Notes: a model not told the origin generated them from the sequence alone. Positions 9,983-21,391 are shown, counted from the stretch's first letter. The stretch is DNA of 64,000 nt from Bactericera cockerelli (GCA_024516035.1 CM044964.1:831667-895666); one strand, 5' to 3'. Made by a program: numbers and translations.

Positions 9983-10525
9983 GATTTCCCAAAAAAGTGC
10001 TTCTTGGATTTGTTCCCTTCTTCAAACTGCCAATTCTGTTAAAAGACACATTATAGGTATAATGAGTTAGCGGGAAGGGGGCGAAAACAATAAAACAAAA
10101 TACATATAAACTCTGTTTCGTGCTAATGTAGGCTGGTTGGCTAACGCTACTTGACGATCAGGCTCGCCGGGAGGCGAGCGCTCTGTTGTCTAATAAATAA
10201 TTTAATAATAATAATACTATAACACTATGGATTTATATTTATATGAATCATCAATGGACAAAGTGCAGTCATGAAAAGTAGATATTTATACGGTGTTGAT
10301 TTCACCTACAGGGTTGTATTGATTTCGTGTGCTCTGTATACGGGGTGAACGAATTGCAAAGAAACTAAAGTATAAAGATAACATCTCAAAATGAGGGTCT
10401 CGAGAAAAAAAAGCAAGTACACTGCCAGTATGAACATATCCTATGGTGGTATAAAATTTTGGACGTTACAGTATCGAAAATTCTGAAATGTATTTACAAA
10501 AGGAATATAAGAGAGTAAAAGAGAG

Positions 10526-10630
10526 AAAGTTTGTGAGTTTCCTGCGAATGGAGGGTAACACCCCCGTCGTGATATGACCATGAAGTTGAAAGCGACGTTA
10601 AAAACCAAAAAAAAAAAAAAAAAAAAAAAA
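10526..10630 (+). repeat. 5S SINE, 5'-truncated, with poly-A tail
   Basis: Only the last part of the family D body (gtttgtgagtttcctgcgaa, cccccgtcgtgatatgacca, gaaagcgacgttaaa) is present, followed by about 28 A. Truncation at the 5' end fits LINE-mediated retroposition. Confidence 0.82.
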
Positions 10631-10774
10631 GAGAAAGAGAGAGGGCAGCAGACGAAGTGTGATTAATGGGAAAGATATTGTGAAATAATGGTAGAGATGG
10701 CGTGTAAAATGAGGGAAAGGAAGAGAGATAGAAAGCAAAATAGGTAAGAGATAGAGGAAGAGAGGGAAAAAATA

Positions 10775-10880
10775 TACCTTAGTAGCTTGATCGATAAGGC
10801 GGCGGACTTGTATCCTGGAGGCTGGTGGTTCAAGTCCCGTTTTCAGCGTAGATTTAGTAAAGCGAGTTGACTTTACAATA
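10775..10880 (+). repeat. tRNA-derived SINE, family B, 3'-shortened
   Basis: Box A tagcttgatcgataaggcgg and box B ggttcaagtcccg are both present. The tail 'agatttagtaaagcgagtt' is cut short before the usual 'gtgatatcacgaaagtg'. Confidence 0.85.
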
Positions 10881-10906
10881 TGATGATGATAACTTTACTA
10901 GTCTAT

Positions 10907-11391
10907 ATCGAGAGAGAGAAAGAAAAAGAGGGAGAGAGAAAACAAAAATGTACTGGAAAAATAGTGTAAAGAGAGAAAAAGATAAAATTGAAGGAAAGAT
11001 ATATATAAAAGGAGACCGAATATTTAAAAAATCCCTGATTAAAATATATAATTATATAAAAGAAATCGCTGATCATCGTCGGTCCTGAAATTCTTAGTCT
11101 AAATAGAGAGAGAGAATGAGAGGCAGAAAGACAGAGAGAGAAGAAGAAAATGTATTGTACAAAAATTCGATATGAAAAAAGAAAGAAAAAATTCCTGATT
11201 ATCATCGGCCCTGAAATTCTTACATCCTCGGATATCCAATACTGGACTATGAAAGAGAGAGAGAGAGAGAGAGATGGTCATATTATTATATCATAATACT
11301 GGTAAGAGAGAGAGAAAAAAAATGATCATATATCATCAAATTGGTAAGAGAAAGATAGAGCGAGAGAAATGATCATATACATCAAATTGGT

Positions 11392-11425
<34 letters not shown>

Positions 11426-11705
11426 TGATCATATAGCATCAAATTGGTGAGATAGAGAGAGATATAGGAGAATAGGATACGTGCTCTACCACCCAACCGC
11501 AAGGAGGATAGAGCACACGTAGGAGACTAATGAGGCAGGACAGGCGAACAAACCACAGAGTGAGCACGAGAGGGAAAGAGAGATAAAGACAAAGAGAGAG
11601 AGAGAGAAGGATTGGGGGATAAAGTCAGAGAGAGAGAGAAGGATTGGGAGATAAAGTCAGAGAGAGAGAGAAGGAGCGACAGATAAAGAGAGAGAGGGTG
11701 AGAGG
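10907..11705. repeat. Compound (GA)n region with 'aaattggtaagagag' units
   Basis: (GA)n runs at 10907-10945, 11103-11145, 11250-11275 and 11567-11700. Between 11270 and 11460 a unit of the type 'aatgatcatatacatcaaat'+'tggtaagagaga' repeats four times. A 'cctgattatcatcggccctg' segment occurs twice (about 11060 and 11195). No coding. Confidence 0.75.
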
Positions 11706-11884
11706 AAACCCAATATTGGTAAAAAGAAAGATACCAACTTGATAAAATAAACAGAAAGATATAATAATGCACTGGATTCGGCCCGTAAAAGGTGTGAAAA
11801 ATAATAATGAATAATAATAGAAAATCTTATAAGGGCAAAGATTTATAAGTAAAGCTATTAAGCCCAGAACTAAAAGTTTTCATA

Positions 11885-12017
11885 TTTGTGTTAATCACTT
11901 TCGTGATATTCACGACTACTCAAACTCGCTTTACTAAATCTACGCTGACACCGGGACTTGAACCACCGAACTCCAGGTTACAAGTCCCCTGCCTTATCGA
12001 TCAAGCTACTGAGGTCG
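11885..12017 (-). repeat. tRNA-derived SINE, family B
   Basis: Full-length minus copy: body gtgttaatcactttcgtgat, tactcaaactcgctttacta, box B gggacttgaaccaccg, box A cttatcgatcaagctac. Confidence 0.85.
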
Positions 12018-12499
12018 GTTTAGTTAAATTTAGGATTTAATTATTGTTTTTTAGAATAACAGAACATACCTAGTTCAAAATTGGTCATAACGTCTGAACG
12101 GTTAGACCGATTTTAAACATTTAAAATTTCGATTTTAACTTCTCCCCAGAAGTTAGACTTAGCTCATATGAGATGTATTGTTTATAAGATCTTTCTTGTA
12201 CAAATAAATAAAAGTTTTCAATTCAATTCAAATACTGCAGACTGCGATGTCGAAAATTGTTTTTCTCTGTTATTGACAGTAAAATGCGATCTGGCCAAGT
12301 TTTACTGAAAGAGCTCGCCATTATTCTAGGTCATAGACCGTCATAGTCATAACTCTTGAATTGTTTGATTGATTTGGTATATCAATCAAACAAGTTCAAA
12401 ACACTGAAAATTGTAATGTCTTAAAAGGTAAGTGTTAATTTTTTTTTTTTTTTAATAAATGCTATGTCTAAGGATAATGAAGCTTGGTTTTGTGGAACG

Positions 12500-12785
12500 T
12501 GCCCGAGTGTATGGTTCGATGGTTCGATTCCCTAGCGGGTAGAAAGTTTTCTAATTTGTACTTTGGTTGTCCAGAAACCATTCGTGCCACGTGAGGAAAA
12601 ATGAGTAGATACTTGTATGAGAAATAACCAATGGCGGTATTAACAGACTAAAAAGAAAATAATGTAAAATGATTTAGAAAGGATCTTTGTAAGGATCTTT
12701 AGTGCAAAGGGTCTTTGAGATCAAAAGGATAAAAATAATGCTGCGCTAGCCACAAAAGTTGTGAAGAGGTATTTGCTTCAATTAA
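12500..12785 (+). repeat. tRNA-derived SINE, family A, degenerate
   Basis: Box B ggttcgattccctagcgg survives. The body gtgaggaaaaatgagtag, aatggcggtatta, atgctgcgctagccacaaaa, gaagaggtatttgcttca matches other A copies. The head is eroded. Confidence 0.75.
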
Positions 12786-12898
12786 TTCATGTATACATTG
12801 TATACAAGTATACATATGTATAGTATTGTATAGGTACAGTTCCTATATTTAGTATGACAGACATTGCCAATATGGAAGAAATGTACATATAAGAAGAA

Positions 12899-13042
12899 AA
12901 AAAATGTCATATTTGTGTTGATCACAGTAGATATCACAACTACTCAAACTCGCTTTACTAAATTTATGCCTAACTTGGGACTTGAACCACCGAACTCCAG
13001 ATTACAAATCCACCGCCTTTTCGATCAAGCTACTGTATGTCG
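12899..13042 (-). repeat. tRNA-derived SINE, family B
   Basis: Minus copy with actactcaaactcgctttac and gggacttgaaccaccgaact. Several substitutions mark it as older than the 35835 copy. Confidence 0.82.
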
Positions 13043-13118
13043 GTATTGAAATGTACAAAAATAAAGAAGAGAGCTATTTAAACAATGACCACCTATACTC
13101 ACATTACTCACACCACCA

Positions 13119-13340
13119 TTTCTTGCTCAGTCACTAAAGTTAAGCTACGTCCAGCGAAGATAGAACTTGGATGGGTGCGACCGGTCAGATTAAAATCCTC
13201 GTGATGCTGATGGCTATTCCTTGGTACAACTTAGGTGGATGAGCGTAACGTGTGTCGATGGTTTGTGAGTTTACAGCGAATAGAGGATAAAACCCCTGCT
13301 CTAATACAACATGAGCAGTTAAAAAGGACATGAAAAAACA
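13119..13340 (+). repeat. 5S SINE, 5'-truncated
   Basis: Begins within the 5S-like head (cactaaagttaagctacgtc, cagcgaagatagaacttgga) and runs through a diverged body (tttgtgagtttacagcgaat) to an A-rich end. Confidence 0.75.
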
Positions 13341-13588
13341 GCAACAATTAGTTCATTTTATTTTACAACAAATAGGAAACAAAGACAGCTTATTGGTTGG
13401 TTAAATACATCGTATATATTTATTTATATACTTAAATATATAATGTATGTACAAGATATTGCCCATGAAACAAATGTACAGGGTTATACTTTACAAATGG
13501 AGCAGAGATGAATCAGGCGGAGCAAGAGCGTTTTCTAGACGTCCATTGGGAAAAAACCATCCAATGTTTCCATTACCAATTGACCTAA

Positions 13589-13722
13589 CCGACCTCAATA
13601 GCTTGATCGATAAGGCGGCAGACTTGTAATTGGAGGTCGGTGGTTCAAGTCCCAAGTTAAGGAAATATTTCGTAAAGCGAGATTGAGTAGTTTTGATATG
13701 ACATTTGTGATTAAAACAAATT
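13589..13722 (+). repeat. tRNA-derived SINE, family B
   Basis: gacctcaatagcttgatcga, ggcggcagacttgtaat, ggtggttcaagtcccaag, then the diverged 'gtaaagcgagattgagtag' tail. Confidence 0.85.
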
Positions 13723-13977
13723 AATGTGATAACATACTGATGAACCTAATGGTGAGCCTTGAAATATACCTAATACAGTATTATGTTTGTAATTCATAAT
13801 ACTACATTGTACAGTACCACCTAAAGCAGTAATGCACCTGAAGTATTGTTATCAGTTCCGGGTGCACTATCTTCCCCAGAGAGGCCTAGATTATTTAGTG
13901 GGTGGAAATCCCATGTTTTCCAGGTGTCTATAAAAGATCTCTCTCCTAAATCACTCAAATAATGATAATAATGAAGA

Positions 13978-14050
13978 TGACCGCAGTAGCTTGATAGATA
14001 CAGCGGCGGACTTGCAATTTGGAGGTTAGATCCAGAATCCAAGTCAATTC
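13978..14050 (+). repeat. SINE family B, truncated head
   Basis: Box A region gcagtagcttgatagataca and a damaged box B. It stops before the tail. Confidence 0.7.
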
Positions 14051-14388
14051 GATTAATTTTAAGTAGTTATTATTATAATTAATTATGTTATTGTTATTAG
14101 AAAAATTGCAATGAAATGATGTACAAATAAAAAACAAAATATGTTGTTTAAAAAATAAGTAAAATAACAGAAATTTCGGTCCATTTTTTTTCAGATTACC
14201 ATCTTTGCTAGGTTTGTAGAAAAAACTTCAAAATCTCGTCAACCAGAAGAAACACCCATCAATCTTGCAAGATGGCGGCCTACAGATGTGAGACGTACTA
14301 TCCAAAGAAGAAGAAGAAGTTAAAACCTTGTGAGTATGAATGACGGGTGTTTTATAAATCGCCGGATGTTCAAGATGTTCAATTGTTC

Positions 14389-14493
14389 ATGCTAGCTAGT
14401 AGCTCAGAGTGGGCAAGAACGTTCCACCAATCACAGAGCTCCATATGCAGTGCTGTGATTGGTGGATATTTATTGGTAACTTTGAGCTAGTAG
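14389..14493. repeat. Inverted-repeat (MITE-like) hairpin
   Basis: gctagctagtagctcagag / ctttgagctagtagcc and ccaccaatcacag / ctgtgattggtgg form nested arms around a short centre. It is a small foldback element of unknown family. Confidence 0.65.
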
Positions 14494-14593
14494 CCAGTAT
14501 GAGTATTTCGATCCGGTCCTTAAGGGACAAATTATAAAAAATCAGAAGCAAATTTATTTCAAACTTCATAATACTGATTAAATAAGTTTATAA

Positions 14594-14766
14594 CAATTAT
14601 AATGTGTTTCTTTGTGTTATTATATCACAATTTTTAGTGGGTAGCGCAGAATTATAGGACTTTTTCCGTATCTAATAATTAATATCCTAATATCTTATTT
14701 TTGCCTATAATTTTGCCACTAGTCGCTGCTCACATTAAAGCAGCTACTCATTATTTTCCTCACGAG
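14594..14766 (-). repeat. SINE family A, left half, split by LINE
   Basis: The tail and body half of a family A SINE (aatgtgtttctttgtgttat, gtgggtagcgcagaattata). It breaks exactly at the LINE target-site duplication; the rest continues at 19235. Confidence 0.88.
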
Positions 14767-14807
14767 AATTTGAAAATTCCTCACGAGAATTTTCCATTAT
14801 TTTTGAA

Positions 14808-15545
14808 AAGGAGAAAAGAAAAAGAAATTTGATCATATTTGGAATAGAACAGGATCAAGGAGAGAACTACGCAACTTTGGAGGAAAAAATTAGAAATATG
14901 ATTAGGGAGAAAATGGACATATCAATCCTTAGCACCGAGGTTGATTCGATCAAAAGATTTGGTAAAAGCCAAGATAACAAGAAACCGATCATCATGGCGC
15001 TGACAACATGGAAAAGAAAGATGGAGGTGATTTCTAATGGAAGGAAACTTAAAGGTACGGGAATTTCTATCAGGGAAGATTTCCCGCCAGAAGTTCAAAC
15101 GATCAGAAAGAATCTCTATGACGAAATGAAGGAACACAGAAAAAACGGAAGAAAAGCGTACATAAGATATGATAGACTGATTGTGGAGGGAAACGAGAAT
15201 AATGAAAACAGCGATGGACAGGAGGAAATGCTCCCCGAAGCAATGGAGACTCAGACAACTGATGAAGATGGTTGCAATGGAAATGAGAAGGGCAAAAGAA
15301 AAGCTGAAATGGAACTTCAAATGCTGGATAATAAATCCAACACAATGCTCAAGAAGACAGTAACTCATCAAAGATCACACAGTGCAAGTCGTATTATTTT
15401 AAACCAAAGTAAACTCGATGGTTTTGTTAATAATCCTCACACTAGCTCTTTTGGTTCCCTCGTTTCACAACAACAGGGCTCTCAAACTATTTCCCTTGCT
15501 GGCTCACAAGCAAATCAGACCCAGCCGGAGCCAGGAGAAAAGTAG
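14808..15545 (+). CDS. LINE ORF1 protein, 5'-truncated
   Basis: Frame open from the element boundary to TAG at 15543-15545. It contains KRNLIIFGIEQ followed by a basic region with IKRFGK, the start typical of the RRM-like part of many insect LINE ORF1s. GISIREDFPPEVQTIRKNLY and MKEHRKNGRKAYIRYDRLIV fit the nucleic-acid-binding C-terminal domain of such proteins. The last 80 residues are Gln/Ser-rich and low-complexity. ORF1 is in the same frame as the endonuclease ORF, separated by a single TAG and two codons. Confidence 0.7.
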   Translation, partial: KEKRKRNLIIFGIEQDQGENYATLEEKIRNMIREKMDISILSTEVDSIKRFGKSQDNKKPIIMALTTWKRKMEVISNGRKLKGTGISIREDFPPEVQTIRKNLYDEMKEHRKNGRKAYIRYDRLIVEGNENNENSDGQEEMLPEAMETQTTDEDGCNGNEKGKRKAEMELQMLDNKSNTMLKKTVTHQRSHSASRIILNQSKLDGFVNNPHTSSFGSLVSQQQGSQTISLAGSQANQTQPEPGEK

Positions 15546-15551
15546 CAAAGA

Positions 15552-16313
15552 ATGTTATTCTGGAATTGTAATGGAATTTCTAACTGGAAAAACATGGACG
15601 ACCGAACATTTGGACAGGCAGATATCATTGCAATAACGGAAACATGGGTGATGGGAGATATTAAACTAACCTATGAGGAAGAAAACAAGTATCACTTCTA
15701 CCAGGTCGAGGCAGAAAAAGTGATTGTAGGCAGCAGAGGAAGGGCAAGTGGAGGCTTGGTAATGCTCATAAAGAAGTGCTTTCAGGTGGAATTATTGGGA
15801 AAAAATAATAATTGGATTTTAATTAGACTCGTAAACACTTCACCTGAGACAGTTATTGCTATGTTTTATTTCAAGCCAACATTGAAACCGGAAAAGTGTG
15901 CTGAAATTTTGGAAGATGTTCTTGACCTGGTCAAATGTAATTACATGCGTAGTAACATATTTATAGGAGGAGATATGAATGCAAGACTCGGGCCCTATCA
16001 GGTAGATGATGAAGAAATATTTGAACAAACGTTGGTATCAAATGAAAGAAAATCAATGGATCAAACTTTGAACCCCAGGGGAAGACTATTAATGGATATT
16101 ATGGAAAGTCAAGGAATGTATGTGTTGAATGGGAGGATGACTGGAGACAAGCCAGCAAATTTTACCTTTGTAAACTCAAATGGTAAAAGTTCAGTGGATC
16201 AAATATGGACAAATGTTATAAACTTACCTAATATTATAGACTTTACCGTTCATACTACTGATTGGTGCTCTCCTTCTGACCATTTCCCGGTTGAAGCAAA
16301 AGTAATAGGCTGA
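15552..16313 (+). CDS. LINE ORF2 part 1: AP-endonuclease domain
   Basis: It starts MLFWNCNGI, the usual APE start. Catalytic-site motifs visible: ITETWV (Glu), GGDMNARLG (Asp/Asn), VDQIWTN and SDHFPVEA (Asp/His). It makes the first-strand nick at the target. The frame ends TGA at 16311-16313, just after the domain; the downstream linker continues in another frame, so this stop is a decay frameshift rather than a real end. Confidence 0.85.
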   Translation: MLFWNCNGISNWKNMDDRTFGQADIIAITETWVMGDIKLTYEEENKYHFYQVEAEKVIVGSRGRASGGLVMLIKKCFQVELLGKNNNWILIRLVNTSPETVIAMFYFKPTLKPEKCAEILEDVLDLVKCNYMRSNIFIGGDMNARLGPYQVDDEEIFEQTLVSNERKSMDQTLNPRGRLLMDIMESQGMYVLNGRMTGDKPANFTFVNSNGKSSVDQIWTNVINLPNIIDFTVHTTDWCSPSDHFPVEAKVIG

Positions 16314-16315
16314 AC

Positions 16316-17029
16316 GGTGGCAGTACAGAAGAAATAAGCGAGGAACAAAATACTGAAATTGAGGTACTTAGATGGAATGAAGATAAAAAACAAATTTTCA
16401 GAGAAGAAATTAATAACGAACTTGCGACTCTCTATGCTAACAACGAAGAAATACCAGCAGTGAATGAGCAATATGAAAACTTGAAGGGAATAATATATTC
16501 TGTGGGGGAAAAAATTCAAATTATGAAGTCTTTTAAAAAGAAAAATAAAACAAAAAGAAATCATTGGTTTAACAAAGAATGTGCCATCAAGAAGAGAAAA
16601 CTGAGGAAAAGTATGAGATTGTGTAAAACCAAGAAGTATGAAGAATCCACAATTAGACAACTTGTTTATGACAGAAAAGCTTACAAAGAAGAAATAAAAA
16701 AGGCAAAACAAGAATCGAATTTAAGCATCAGGGAAAAAATTAGGAATGTAAGGAACAGAACACAGTTGTGGGAGACGATAAATCGATTTAAAATTAAGAA
16801 ACCGAAAATGAATAAGATAAGCAAAGAAATGTGGGAACGTTTTTTAAAAGACATACATCCAGTAGTATACAATAACGCGGAATTATTAATCATGACGGAT
16901 GCAAGGCATCCTGCATTGGACTCGGAAATAAAATTGGAAGAAATAATGACAGTCATAAAAAGTTCAAAACCAAAAAAATCTCCTGGTAGTGATAAAATAA
17001 CCTATGAGTTCTACAAGAATTCTACCTGA
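16316..17029 (+). CDS. LINE ORF2 part 2: linker and start of RT
   Basis: Open in a frame different from both neighbours. It contains HWFNKECAIKKRKLRKSMRL, a basic linker typical between APE and RT, and KKSPGSDKITYEFYKN (RT motif 0/1, PG.D). One extra T near 17018 (aagaattctacct) shifts it out of frame; removal would give a smooth junction into the next part. Confidence 0.75.
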   Translation, partial: GGSTEEISEEQNTEIEVLRWNEDKKQIFREEINNELATLYANNEEIPAVNEQYENLKGIIYSVGEKIQIMKSFKKKNKTKRNHWFNKECAIKKRKLRKSMRLCKTKKYEESTIRQLVYDRKAYKEEIKKAKQESNLSIREKIRNVRNRTQLWETINRFKIKKPKMNKISKEMWERFLKDIHPVVYNNAELLIMTDARHPALDSEIKLEEIMTVIKSSKPKKSPGSDKITYEFYKNST

Positions 17030-18905
17030 GGGGGGGTATCAGTACCTACATGGTATGTTTAACAATATTATGGAAGACGAAATGGTCCCCAACCATTGGA
17101 CAAAAGTCATTAACCTCATGATTTTCAAAAAAGGCGATCCCGAAGATCCGTTAAACTTTCGAGGAATTTCACTCATAAATACGGTGACAAAGATATTTAC
17201 TAGCGTATTAGAAAAACGAATTTCAACATGGGCAGAAAAGTCGGGAATATTAGATGAAGGACAAGCTGGATTCAGGAAGCAAAGAGGCTGTAGAGATAAT
17301 ATATTTAACCTGTACGCAGCAATCAGTATCAACATACGGGATCCCAAGTCTAAAGTATATGCTTGCTTTGTGGACTACAGACGTTGTTTCGATTCCATTG
17401 ACCATCAATTACTCTGGAGAAAACTATTCTCACTTGGAGTGTCAGGAAAATGTATCCGTGTCATAAAACAGCTATATGAGAAATCAATGGTCAGCGTGAA
17501 GACAGAAAACGGAGAAACAGACGAGGTTAAAATAACTAAGGGCGTTTTGACTGGTGACTCCCTCTCACCCCTACTTTTCATCCTATTTATATCCGATCTG
17601 GCAGACTTTATGAGAAGTAGAGATATCCACGGACTACCTATCAATCAAACTCATAATATAAAAGCGTTACTGTATGCGGATGATTTGGTACTGCTGACCA
17701 ATCAGGAGGAGGAACTGCAGAGAATGTTAGATACCTTGGATGAATATTGTACAGTTAACAAGCTAGAAGTTAATGTCCAGAAAACCAAGATTGTGGTGTT
17801 TCGAAGAAAGGGAAAACTACGTAATGGCTTAAATTTCACTTACCAAGGGAGCCCGGTGGAAATCGTCTCGAGCTACATATATCTAGGAATTAATTTTACG
17901 TCCGGCATGTGCTTCGCGGAAAACGCTAAAAACTTTATCGGTAAGACCATGGGAGCAATCAGTACCGTCAACTCACTATGGGCCAGGACTAGAAGCTACA
18001 ACTGGGAAGCAAACATGGTTGTGTACAATGCTGTGGTTAAATCTACACTCCTGTATGGGGCGGAAGTTTGGGGGTTACGCTATTTGGAAGAAATGGAAAA
18101 ACCACAAGTAAAATACATCAAGTCGTTATTGTACCTACCGCGAAACACCCCAAATTACATAATTAGAAAGGAAACCGGGCTAGATAAAATAGGACTAGAA
18201 ATCATAAAAAGGGCAATAAATTGGCTCATAACAATAAAGCAAATGGATAATAGTAGACTACCCAAATTATGCTTCTTGAAACTGGAAGAAAGAGCCATTG
18301 CTAATCCAACAGATACAACTTATAATTGGGTAGCGCAGCTGAGGAAAATATTCACTGAAACAGATTTTTTGCATCTATTTTCTGCAGAACCAAAAGACAT
18401 AAGGAGCCAAATTGATTTGATAATAGATAAGATTAAACGTTCGAATAGATACGAGGATAAAAGAAGGATAGAGCAGTCCAGCTATAGTACCTTGTACAAA
18501 TTTATAACAGATCAAGACGATCAAGAAGTGGAAAAATATCTCCTGATGGACGCTCCTTTATATAAGATTCGTACGATCAGTCAATTAAGAACTTCAGCGC
18601 AAAAAATAGCAAGAATCACCATTCATAAAGACGTACATTTGATTGAAACTGAACAAATCTGTTCCCTTTGCAATTTATCAATGGAAGAGTCCCTCGAACA
18701 CTTTATCTTGGAATGTCCAATTTACCAGGCCACCAGAGAACGGTACTTACAAAAGTACATCATGTTATCTTTTAACAATACTAATAATACGACACCGTTA
18801 AGAAATTTGCTACGTATTACATCCCTAGAAAAACTGAATGATTTATATAACTTTGTCCAAATTTCATTGAAGTTTCGAAATAACATTTTGAATGAATATG
18901 CCTAA
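17018..18905 (+). CDS. LINE ORF2 part 3: reverse transcriptase and CCHC knuckle
   Basis: RT motifs in order: NHWTKVINLMIFKKGDPEDP, FRGISLINTVTKIF, GQAGFRKQRGC, ACFVDYRRCFDSIDH, GVLTGDSLSPLLF and LLYADDLVLL (catalytic YADD). The thumb region LLYGAEVWGLRYLEEM follows. A C-x2-C-x10-H-x4-C motif (CSLC...EHFILEC) lies near the end. There is no RNase H domain. The stop is TAA at 18903-18905. Confidence 0.9.
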
Positions 18906-19234
18906 AAGTATACAAGAGTTACATAATTATAATTATATTATTTAACAGTAGATATAAGACATATTTTAATATCTTAATGCTTAAGGAATATACCTACAAA
19001 CTATGTTTAGCTTTTAATTTTTTATACCTGTTTTCATAGGTACAACATATTAGCTACATTAAATATGTAGTAGAGAAAAAAAAAAATAATAATTATAATA
19101 ATAATGTTCTGAACCTTTTTTTAATTATTATTCTACCAACATGCATTATTGTACTATGCTTATTATTGCCAACCTTTGTAAAACATTTTATGTAAATACA
19201 AATAAATAAAAATTAAAAAAAAAATTAAAAAAAA

Positions 19235-19372
19235 ATTATTTTCCTCACGAGGTATGAGGGGACCCCGAACACCCAAGACCAGAGCAGAAAAAATCCTGCC
19301 CCGCTGGGGATCGAACCCAGGTCACCGTGCGTGCAATACCTAGCGCGCTAACTCACTCGGCCACGGTGACTT
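19235..19372 (-). repeat. SINE family A, right half (tRNA head)
   Basis: Continues the SINE broken at 14766: cctcacgaggtatgagggga, then on the minus strand box B gggttcgatccccagcgg and box A gtggccgagtgagttagc. Confidence 0.88.
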
Positions 19373-19379
19373 CTTAATA

Positions 19380-19560
19380 ATTATAAAATAGGAGTACAGC
19401 CAGGAATATCGTTCCTTTTACGGCAGGAGGAACAACCCGTGGTCTTGTTCTCAGCCAAGAGCCACACGCGACATAGCGCGCGATTGGCTCAGTGATTAGC
19501 GCACGATTAGCTCCTGTTTCATAGCTACGAAATAAAAACGGCTGTGAAACACTCATCTTT
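19380..19560 (-). repeat. SINE-like repeat, family L
   Basis: Related to 2700-2952 and 62690-62815 (cctgtttcatagctacgaaa, ggctgtgaaac). It holds a gattggctcagtgattagcg motif resembling box A. A shorter relative occurs at 29975-30065. Confidence 0.5.
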
Positions 19561-20039
19561 AAAAAAAAACTTCACCCGTGGTCTTAACCTAGTGATGGTA
19601 TTCTGTGATTGGTTGAAAGTCCGACTTGAAGGATAGTCTTCTCTTATCTTTGTATGGTAATCATGTTTAATAATTTGGTCTTTCTGCTGTAATCTAGACA
19701 TGTATATTTTTAACTTGGCTCTTTAAACAAACACAGAGATAATCAAACCCTGTATTAGCTTTAGGAGAGCGGGAAATTCGATACCTCTTCTACATAGGGA
19801 TATGTGAGGGACTATCGAGAGGGTTACATGATCTTTGTATATATTTATGTGTCTTTTATGTATGTGATCTGTATCTATATGTACGATATATGTCTTTTAT
19901 GTACATATATTATATCCATGTGATCTAAATCTATATGCATGATCCGTATGTGTCTGAACTTTGAGTATTTCATTATCTAGTTTGTTTTTTTTTTAAAAAA
20001 CAAGTCCATCCTTTTTTACTGTCCCCTTTCTACAATGTT
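19561..20039. other. AT-rich intergenic, nothing recognised
   Basis: No coding or repeat family assigned. A 'gtgattggttgaaagtccga' motif at about 19605 recurs at 58355, suggesting an old element remnant. Confidence 0.5.
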
Positions 20040-20259
20040 CTCTCTCTCTCTCTCTCTGTCTTATACTAAGTTTGTTTCACTGTTATTTATTTTTCTCTTA
20101 GTCTCTCATGTTCTTCTTATGGGTGTTTTTTTATCTATTTTTCTTCATCTTTTTCTAATTTTTCTTTCTGCTCTTTTTCTATCACTATCTTTCTCTTTTT
20201 GTTTGTAGATTTTGTTTTTAATGTTTTCTCTCATATTCTTTTTCTTGTTTCTTTTCATT

Positions 20260-20319
<60 letters not shown>

Positions 20320-20335
20320 CTCGCGCTCTCTCTCT
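20040..20335. repeat. (CT)n tracts
   Basis: Short (CT)n at 20040-20058 and a long one at 20262-20335, with T-rich spacer. Confidence 0.88.
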
Positions 20336-20339
20336 CAAC

Positions 20340-21380
20340 AAAGTTTCTATTATTATTTTTTCGAGATGCCCCTTTACTTTAAGTTGTATATCAATATGTT
20401 TCCTCATTAGTCTTGCATTTGTGCCTAATCATAGGTGACGAGTTTTATCGATTAGGTACCTATGATAAGTATAATTAGCGAGCAAAAATTATAAAGTCCT
20501 TTTTATTTTTATTTATTAATTGGGTCAAAACTTCTTTGTCACGTACACTGATATTGTTTTTTTTTAGACCTGGCTACCAATATTAAAAATACTTATTTAT
20601 TATTTTAAAGTTTTTTTTTTTATTCAGGTTTTTATTTAAACTTTAGTGTTTTACTGGAATGTTTGTTAATTGATAACAATGTGTACCCATGTTATTTTGT
20701 TTTAATTTTAGTAGCGGTATTTTGGTCCTGAAGTTTTTGTAGTTTGTATTCTTTCCCCTGTTTAAATAAGTTTGCTGACACTTGGATAGCTAATGTGTCG
20801 TTTTTAATTTATTAATTAAAATCAAATATATTTTTTAAATATATTTGATGTGTCGTTTTAAAATGAACTTTATTTATTATATAATTTACTTCTGTGTGCC
20901 AATTTTTTTAAATATCAAACTAAACCAGCATTTCTTATGTTAAAGAGGTGTTCATCTAATTCAAGGGATTTTATTAATTTTAATAATGTAAAAAAAGTAG
21001 TCCGTACATTTACCTTTTAAAATATCAAGGAAAGTGAAGTTGAGTGGTTAAACCAACAAATTAACGGTTAAAGTTCAACCGTTAAATAATTGCGCATCCT
21101 AAACATTTTTTTCAACTAATTGCAGCAATATTTTTTGGGAACTTTTTTAAACTAAAATTAACTGGTACGATTGATGAAGCTTTTTTACGCATTTTTTGGA
21201 CTTTCAAGGATAGTATCAAGACTTTTTGCTGAAAGGATATTGATTGCTTGATTTCGGTAGGTATTCAAGGCTTGGTTTAATTCCGAGAATTTTTTAATAT
21301 TAGAATTCGGAAGTATTGTGTTTGTTTTCGCTCCGATTTCAATTTTTTTTCTTCATATATCAGGACGTTTCATAACCTCC
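20340..21380. other. AT-rich intergenic, nothing recognised
   Basis: About 70% A/T with T-runs. A local inverted repeat 'tcaaatatattttttaaatatatttga' lies at 20822-20848. No gene supported. Confidence 0.55.
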
Positions 21381-21391
21381 TGAGCAACTTT

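Larger units (their letters stand above)
14767..19234 (+). mobile_element. 5'-truncated APE-type LINE (non-LTR retrotransposon)
   Basis: A 4,468-bp insertion flanked by a perfect 17-bp direct repeat, attattttcctcacgag, at 14750-14766 and 19235-19251. It carries the end of an ORF1, an AP-endonuclease domain, a reverse transcriptase and a C-terminal CCHC-like knuckle. The 3' end is an A-rich tail from about 19199. It interrupts a family A SINE. ORF1 is open through the 5' junction with no ATG, so the element is 5'-truncated. Two single-step frameshifts (near 16313 and 17018) disable this copy. The clade is not assigned. Confidence 0.92.
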
